Source: Dyella terrae
Lineage (GTDB): Bacteria; Pseudomonadota; Gammaproteobacteria; Xanthomonadales; Rhodanobacteraceae
DNA: 64,000 nt
Reading direction: 5' to 3'
Assembly (NCBI RefSeq): GCF_004322705.1
Contig: NZ_SIZZ01000003.1
Coordinates: forward strand, 62,001-126,000
The translations under genes and the position numbers were made by a program. Shown here piece by piece: positions 60,168 through 64,000 of the stretch. The notes below the pieces were generated by a model. That model did not search any database, was not told the origin of the DNA, and saw nothing but the letters and a program-made list of their open reading frames with translations. Within the stretch, counting starts at the first letter, position 1. Every line of letters starts with the position of its first letter.

Positions 60168-61744
60168 GCGGCGGCTCCTTGCGAGACGGACGCCGAAGGC
60201 GCCAGTCGTTCAATGCGATTGACGATGCCCAGCGCGGCGAGTGCGGTGGCTTCGACGATGTCGGTGCTGACGCCGTGGCCGCTCCAGTCGCGCTTGGCGT
60301 GACGAGCGGTGAGCGCGGCCTGGCCTTGCGCATCCCCGCCTTCGCTGACGGCGCGGATGTGGAACTCGGTCAGCTCCAGCGAGGTGCCGGTGGCGCGTTC
60401 CATGGCGCGCAACACGGCATCGACCGGGCCATCGCCAATCGCCGCTTCGCCAATCTCGCGGCCATCGTCATGCACCATTTTCACCGTGGCCGACGCGCTG
60501 CCGCCCCAGTGCGAATTGGCGTGCAGTTGCACGATGTGCCATGGGCCGGCGGCTTCCGGATCCTGGCCCAGCGCGATGGCTTCGAGGTCTTCGTCGTGGA
60601 TCTCGCGCTTCTTGTCGGCCAGTGCCTTGAAGCGCGCGAAGATGTCGTCCATCGCGGCATCTTCGGGCTGGTGGCCCAGGGCCTGCAGGCGCTGACGCAA
60701 GGCGTGGCGGCCGGAATGCTTGCCCAGCACCAGGCGCGTTTCGCCAATGCCCACGTCCTGCGGATGCATGATTTCGTAGGTGCCGCGGTGCTTGAGCATG
60801 CCGTGCTGGTGGATGCCCGACTCGTGCGCGAAGGCGTTGTCGCCTACGATGGCCTTGTTGCGTGGCACGGCCTGGCCGGTGAGTTGGGTCAGCAGGCGCG
60901 AGGCCGGATACAGCTTGCGCGAGTCGATGCGCGTGCCGGTCTGGAAGTACGGCTCACGCACGCGCAATGCCATGACGATTTCTTCCAGTGATGCGTTGCC
61001 CGCGCGCTCACCGATGCCGTTGATGGTGCATTCCACCTGGCGCGCCCCTGCTTTCACCGCGGCCAGGCTGTTGGCGACCGCCATGCCTAAGTCATCGTGG
61101 CAATGCGTGGAGAAGATCACGCGCTCGGCGCCCTTCACGTGCTGGCGCAGATAGGCGAAGAGCTGCTCCATTTCCGCTGGCGTGGTGTAGCCGACGGTGT
61201 CCGGTGCATTCAGCGTGGTGGCACCGGCGGCAACCGCAGCGCTGAACACCTCCGCGAGAAATTCCGGCTCGGTGCGCAGCGCGTCTTCGGCGGAAAATTC
61301 GACTTCGTGGCAAAGGCCGCGTGCACGTTCGACGGCGGCGACGGCGGTGTCCAGCACCTGGGCCTTGCTCATGCCCAGCTTGTGTTCGCGATGCAGCGGG
61401 CTGGTGGACAGGAACACGTGGATGCGCGAATGGCGGGCCCGCTCCAGTGCGCGCCCGGCGGTTTCGATATCGCCTTGCTGGCAGCGGGCGAGTGCGCACA
61501 CGGTGGGGACGGTGAGCGTGCGCGCAATCTCGGCCACTGCAGCAAAGTCATCCGGCGATGCCTGCGGAAAACCCGCCTCCAGCACGTCGACGCCCAGCGC
61601 CTCGAGCATGTGGGCCATGCGCAGTTTGGCGCGTCGGTCCATGGCGAAGCCCGGTGCCTGTTCGCCATCGCGAAGCGTGGTGTCGAAGATGCGTACGCGA
61701 TCTTCGCTGGAGTTATCGCTGCCGTGCTGTTCCGGGTTTTTCAT
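60164..61744 (-). CDS. leuA: 2-isopropylmalate synthase
   Basis: The 526-residue enzyme condenses acetyl-CoA and 2-oxoisovalerate, the first step to leucine. The catalytic barrel shows VRIFDTTLRDGEQAPGFAM, metal ligands in STHCHDDLGMAVANSL, and NAFAHESGIHQHGML. The C-terminal regulatory domain (about 390-520) is present, so leucine feedback is expected. ATG 61744 follows GGAG at eight bases and lies 33 bases after the attenuator stem. It is the first structural gene of the operon. Confidence 0.98.
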   Translation of the reverse strand: MKNPEQHGSDNSSEDRVRIFDTTLRDGEQAPGFAMDRRAKLRMAHMLEALGVDVLEAGFPQASPDDFAAVAEIARTLTVPTVCALARCQQGDIETAGRALERARHSRIHVFLSTSPLHREHKLGMSKAQVLDTAVAAVERARGLCHEVEFSAEDALRTEPEFLAEVFSAAVAAGATTLNAPDTVGYTTPAEMEQLFAYLRQHVKGAERVIFSTHCHDDLGMAVANSLAAVKAGARQVECTINGIGERAGNASLEEIVMALRVREPYFQTGTRIDSRKLYPASRLLTQLTGQAVPRNKAIVGDNAFAHESGIHQHGMLKHRGTYEIMHPQDVGIGETRLVLGKHSGRHALRQRLQALGHQPEDAAMDDIFARFKALADKKREIHDEDLEAIALGQDPEAAGPWHIVQLHANSHWGGSASATVKMVHDDGREIGEAAIGDGPVDAVLRAMERATGTSLELTEFHIRAVSEGGDAQGQAALTARHAKRDWSGHGVSTDIVEATALAALGIVNRIERLAPSASVSQGAAA

Positions 61745-61776
61745 GTTCGGCTCCGCGGGTGCGTTGCCGAGGGCAT

Positions 61777-61809
61777 AAAAAAACCCCGCATCCTGTTCGG
61801 TGCGGGGTT
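61777..61809 (-). terminator. Attenuator terminator upstream of leuA
   Basis: On the minus strand AACCCCGCA and TGCGGGGTT form a perfect 9-bp stem, loop of 10 bases, followed directly by seven T. It lies between the leader peptide stop (61856) and the leuA start (61744). The 5' arm region CCCCGCACC is also complementary to GGTGCGGG at 61860-61867 at the end of the leader, so the two structures exclude each other. Confidence 0.93.
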
Positions 61810-61855
61810 CTTTGGTCGTATTCAGGTGATTTTTGCTTTACCTGGACACACGCCC

Positions 61856-61993
61856 TCAGCCCGCACCTCCGTTGGTAATAAGGAGTACGAGTACAAGGGC
61901 AAGAAGGAGGTTGTTGCGAAGTCGCAGCAGGCCGCGATTCGACGGCGGTCGAATCTTTTCGGTGGTGCTGAAGTGGTTGGTGCGCTGCGACAT
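61856..61993 (-). CDS. leuL: leu-ilv operon leader peptide (45 codons)
   Basis: A short frame begins at ATG 61993 with AGGG eight bases upstream and ends TGA at 61856-61858. Residues 29-40 are L-L-L-A-L-V-L-V-L-L-I-T: seven Leu, two Val, one Ile. All the Leu codons are CTC or CTT and none is CTG, Val is GTA and Ile is ATT, rare choices in this GC-rich genome. A stalled ribosome at these codons leaves GGTGCGGG (61860-61867) free, while a ribosome at the stop codon covers it. This is the defining layout of ribosome-mediated attenuation, here sensing all three branched-chain amino acids. The gene was recognised from these features, not from a database. Confidence 0.9.
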   Translation of the reverse strand: MSQRTNHFSTTEKIRPPSNRGLLRLRNNLLLALVLVLLITNGGAG

Positions 61994-62001
61994 GCAACCG
62001 A

Positions 62002-62050
62002 CCCTAAAGGCTCCCCGAGTGGCGTGTCAACAGTTTCTTGTGAAATTATG
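62002..62050 (-). promoter_or_regulatory. Candidate promoter(s) for the leu-ilv operon
   Basis: Two candidates lie upstream of the leader. CATAAT at 62050-62045 (minus strand) is a good -10 that would give a ~45-base untranslated leader, but its -35 is poor. TTGACA at 62030-62025 is a perfect -35 with a weak TAGGGT at 18 bases, which would put the start at the leader ATG. The first is preferred because it keeps the AGGG ribosome site. Confidence 0.4.
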
Positions 62051-62117
62051 AGAAAAAGTTTTGGCCGATCACATTTGGACGTCCAGATGGCTGAATGCGT
62101 CGACGTCAAAGCAGGCA

Positions 62118-62155
62118 CCTCTTCGCGCGCGCGTACGCGAGGGCGCGCGAAGAGG
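62118..62155. other. Very stable hairpin in the leuA-yecD-like divergent gap
   Basis: CCTCTTCGCGCGC and GCGCGCGAAGAGG form a perfect 13-bp stem, and the loop contains the palindrome GCGTACGC. It lies upstream of both divergent units, so it cannot terminate either. It may be a DNA-level structure, a binding site or a relic repeat. Confidence 0.5.
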
Positions 62156-62249
62156 GCTTAGAACCTTTTGTGCATGAAGAATGTTTCACGGGCCATGGAC
62201 CCTGCCAGAAGCCCATAATTGAGCGTTTTCAACGCTCTGGAGGCCCCCG

Positions 62250-62825
62250 ATGGACAAGCTCGACCCCCGCTCGACCGCCCTGGTGCTGATCGATCTGCAG
62301 ATGGGCATCACTGCGTACGCCGGTGGCCCGCACACCGCGCAGGAAGTCTTCCAGCGTGCCGGCAAGCTCGCCGCGCGCTTTCGCGAAGTAGGCGCACCGG
62401 TGATTCTGGTCCGGGTCGGCTACGCCCAGGATTTCGCTGATGCGCTGCGGCAACCGGTCGACCGCCCCACTCAGTTCCCCGCCGGCGGCCTGCCGCCGCA
62501 GTGGTGGGACTTCCCGCCCGAGCTCGGCGTGGCCGAATCGGACATCCAGGTGATCAAGCACCAGTGGGGCGCGTTCTACGGCACCGAGCTGGAGCTGCAG
62601 CTGCGTCGTCGTGGCGTGCGCACCCTCGTGATGGGCGGCGTGTCGACCAACATCGGCGTCGAGTCGACCGCGCGCACGGCCTGGGAGATGGGCTTCGAGC
62701 AGGTGCTGGTGGAGGACGCCATGAGCGCCGCCAACGCCGAACAACACCAGTTCGCGGTCGACCATATTTTCCCGCGCATCAGCCGGGTGCGGAGCACCGC
62801 CCAGGTGCTTGAAGCCCTGGCCTAA
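62250..62825 (+). CDS. YecD-like isochorismatase-superfamily hydrolase
   Basis: The 191-residue cytoplasmic protein has [16 protein letters not shown] (catalytic Asp), [20 protein letters not shown] (Lys) and [20 protein letters not shown]. In most members the last motif reads TN-x-C-V, with Cys as nucleophile; here Gly replaces it, as in E. coli YecD and true isochorismatases. Cleavage without a covalent Cys intermediate is therefore expected, and the substrate is unknown. It diverges from the leu operon and converges with thrC, sharing the stop-codon bases. Confidence 0.82.
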   Translation: MDKLDPRSTALVLIDLQMGITAYAGGPHTAQEVFQRAGKLAARFREVGAPVILVRVGYAQDFADALRQPVDRPTQFPAGGLPPQWWDFPPELGVAESDIQVIKHQWGAFYGTELELQLRRRGVRTLVMGGVSTNIGVESTARTAWEMGFEQVLVEDAMSAANAEQHQFAVDHIFPRISRVRSTAQVLEALA

Positions 62826-64000
62826 CTCGCCCAGGCGCTTTCGCGGTGCTCGCCCCCGGCCACTTCGCCGGTCAGCAGCCAGCGCCGCAATGCCTCGTCC
62901 GTGGCCTCGATCGGTTCGGCAAACGCCGACCGGTCGAGCATGCGGGCCAGTGCAGCCGGAACCGGCACGGCCTGTCCGATCAGTGGCTCGATCACGGTTT
63001 CAAACTTGGCCGGATGCGCCGTGGACACCACGGCCCATCCGTCCGCCCCGTCCGGCAACTGGTCCAGCCGGTGCATGGCGGTGGCCGTGTGCGGGCAGAA
63101 TATCTCGCCGTGCATGTGTGCGTGATGGCGAACCGTGGCGCGAATCGTCGGGTCGTCGACGCTGTGCGCCGTCGTCGCCTGGCGAAGCTCCTCATCGTGC
63201 GGGAAGGTCCAGTGCAGCCGCTCGAAGTTGCTCGGGGCGCCCACGTCCATGGCATTGGCCAGGGTCGCGATGGCGGCACGAGGGGTGTACGTCCCGCCGT
63301 CGAAATAGTCGGGCAGCGTGGGGTTGGCATTACAGGCGAGCTCAACTTGGCCGATCGGCAAACCCATCTCGCGAGCCCAGAGCGCGGCCAGCGCATTGCC
63401 CAGGTTCCCCGTCGGGACGATGAAATTCAGCGGCTTGCCGTGCTCGCGTTCCCACGCCAGCGACGCATGCGCGTAGTACGACATTTGCGGAAGAAGACGA
63501 CCCAGACTGATGCTGTTAGCCGACGATAGCGGACGTTGCGCCTGGAGCGCCGCGTCGTTGAGCGCCGCCTTGACCATGCGCTGGCAGTCGTCGAAACGAC
63601 CGGCCACGCGCAGGGCGTGCACGTTCTCTCCGAAGCAACCGAGCTGGTGTGCCTGGCGGGGTGACACCAACCCATCGGGGTACAGGATCACCACCTGCAC
63701 GCCCGGCTGGCGATGGAACGCGGCCGCCACGGCGGCACCGGTATCGCCCGAGGTGGCGACAAGAATGGTCAGCGGTCGCGCGTGGTCCTTGCGCAGATGC
63801 CGGAAGCAGCTGGCGAGAAAGCGGGCGCCGAAGTCCTTGAACGCAGCACTGGGGCCGTGGAACAGCTCCAGCATGCTCGCGCCCGGATGCTGCGGCAGCG
63901 CGCGCAACGGGGCTTCGAAATCGAAGGCTTCGCGGCAGATCGACGGCAGCGCCTCGGCCAGCGCATGCCCGCGGAAGAACGGTTTCAGCAGGCGCTCGGC
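62822..64000 (-). CDS. thrC: Threonine synthase (5' end beyond the window)
   Basis: The visible 392 residues lack the N-terminus. They include the PLP Lys in [15 protein letters not shown], the phosphate loop in [32 protein letters not shown] and [20 protein letters not shown]. These mark the family that turns phosphohomoserine into threonine, the substrate of the IlvA step encoded 12 kb away. TAG at 62822-62824 overlaps the TAA of the convergent hydrolase. Confidence 0.95.
   Translation of the reverse strand, partial: AERLLKPFFRGHALAEALPSICREAFDFEAPLRALPQHPGASMLELFHGPSAAFKDFGARFLASCFRHLRKDHARPLTILVATSGDTGAAVAAAFHRQPGVQVVILYPDGLVSPRQAHQLGCFGENVHALRVAGRFDDCQRMVKAALNDAALQAQRPLSSANSISLGRLLPQMSYYAHASLAWEREHGKPLNFIVPTGNLGNALAALWAREMGLPIGQVELACNANPTLPDYFDGGTYTPRAAIATLANAMDVGAPSNFERLHWTFPHDEELRQATTAHSVDDPTIRATVRHHAHMHGEIFCPHTATAMHRLDQLPDGADGWAVVSTAHPAKFETVIEPLIGQAVPVPAALARMLDRSAFAEPIEATDEALRRWLLTGEVAGGEHRESAWAS

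Overview
The window reads as GC-rich chromosomal DNA from a gammaproteobacterium of the Xanthomonadales/Lysobacterales, most likely the Rhodanobacteraceae (Dyella, Rhodanobacter or Luteibacter-like). This is an inference from gene content and protein style: a large TonB-dependent receptor, a LytS/LytTR pair beside PD40 proteins, a one-strand leu-ilv gene block, an NtrB/NtrC pair away from glnA, and scattered REP-like palindromes. No rRNA, tRNA, CRISPR array, prophage or insertion sequence was recognised. Genes are dense and on both strands.

Left part (1-25 kb). A truncated SnoaL-like secreted protein is followed by a small repeat element with 13-bp terminal inverted repeats. Next come two paralogous PD40 beta-propeller proteins flanking a LytS-type kinase and LytTR regulator, then four overlapping genes for uncharacterised membrane proteins (4960-7143). 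A LysE/ArgO-type exporter follows. A three-gene operon then encodes a TonB-dependent receptor, a PI-PLC-like phosphodiesterase and a PHP-domain phosphoesterase. Beyond it lie a tandem-domain methylglyoxal synthase, a VOC protein, a single-domain response regulator, a DUF2252 protein, an MliC-type lipoprotein, an aldo/keto reductase, katG behind an OxyR-like site, an RcnB-like protein and a LysR regulator.

Middle (25-49 kb). The LysR gene diverges from an alpha-amino-acid ester hydrolase. Then come a DUF1254 protein, an Rrf2 regulator paired with a thioredoxin-reductase-like flavoprotein, a GFA-family protein and a 2125-residue autotransporter carrying six exact 192-bp repeats. NtrB/NtrC diverge from the autotransporter. 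After a repeat-rich gap follow a PAS-GGDEF-EAL protein, an unknown protein, a thiolase, a TonB-C-like protein, UbiA, a FosX-like VOC protein and a BP74-like secreted protein.

Right part (49-64 kb). On the minus strand, ten consecutive genes, leuA-ilvE-leuC-leuD-leuB-ilvD-ilvC-ilvG-ilvM-ilvA, encode every enzyme needed to make leucine, valine and isoleucine from pyruvate/acetyl-CoA and threonine. Upstream of leuA there is an unannotated 45-codon leader peptide with a run of Leu, Val and Ile codons. It is followed by a strong terminator and an exactly complementary antiterminator segment, so it is a textbook attenuator. Threonine synthase, which makes the IlvA substrate, lies just beyond a YecD-like hydrolase at the right edge.
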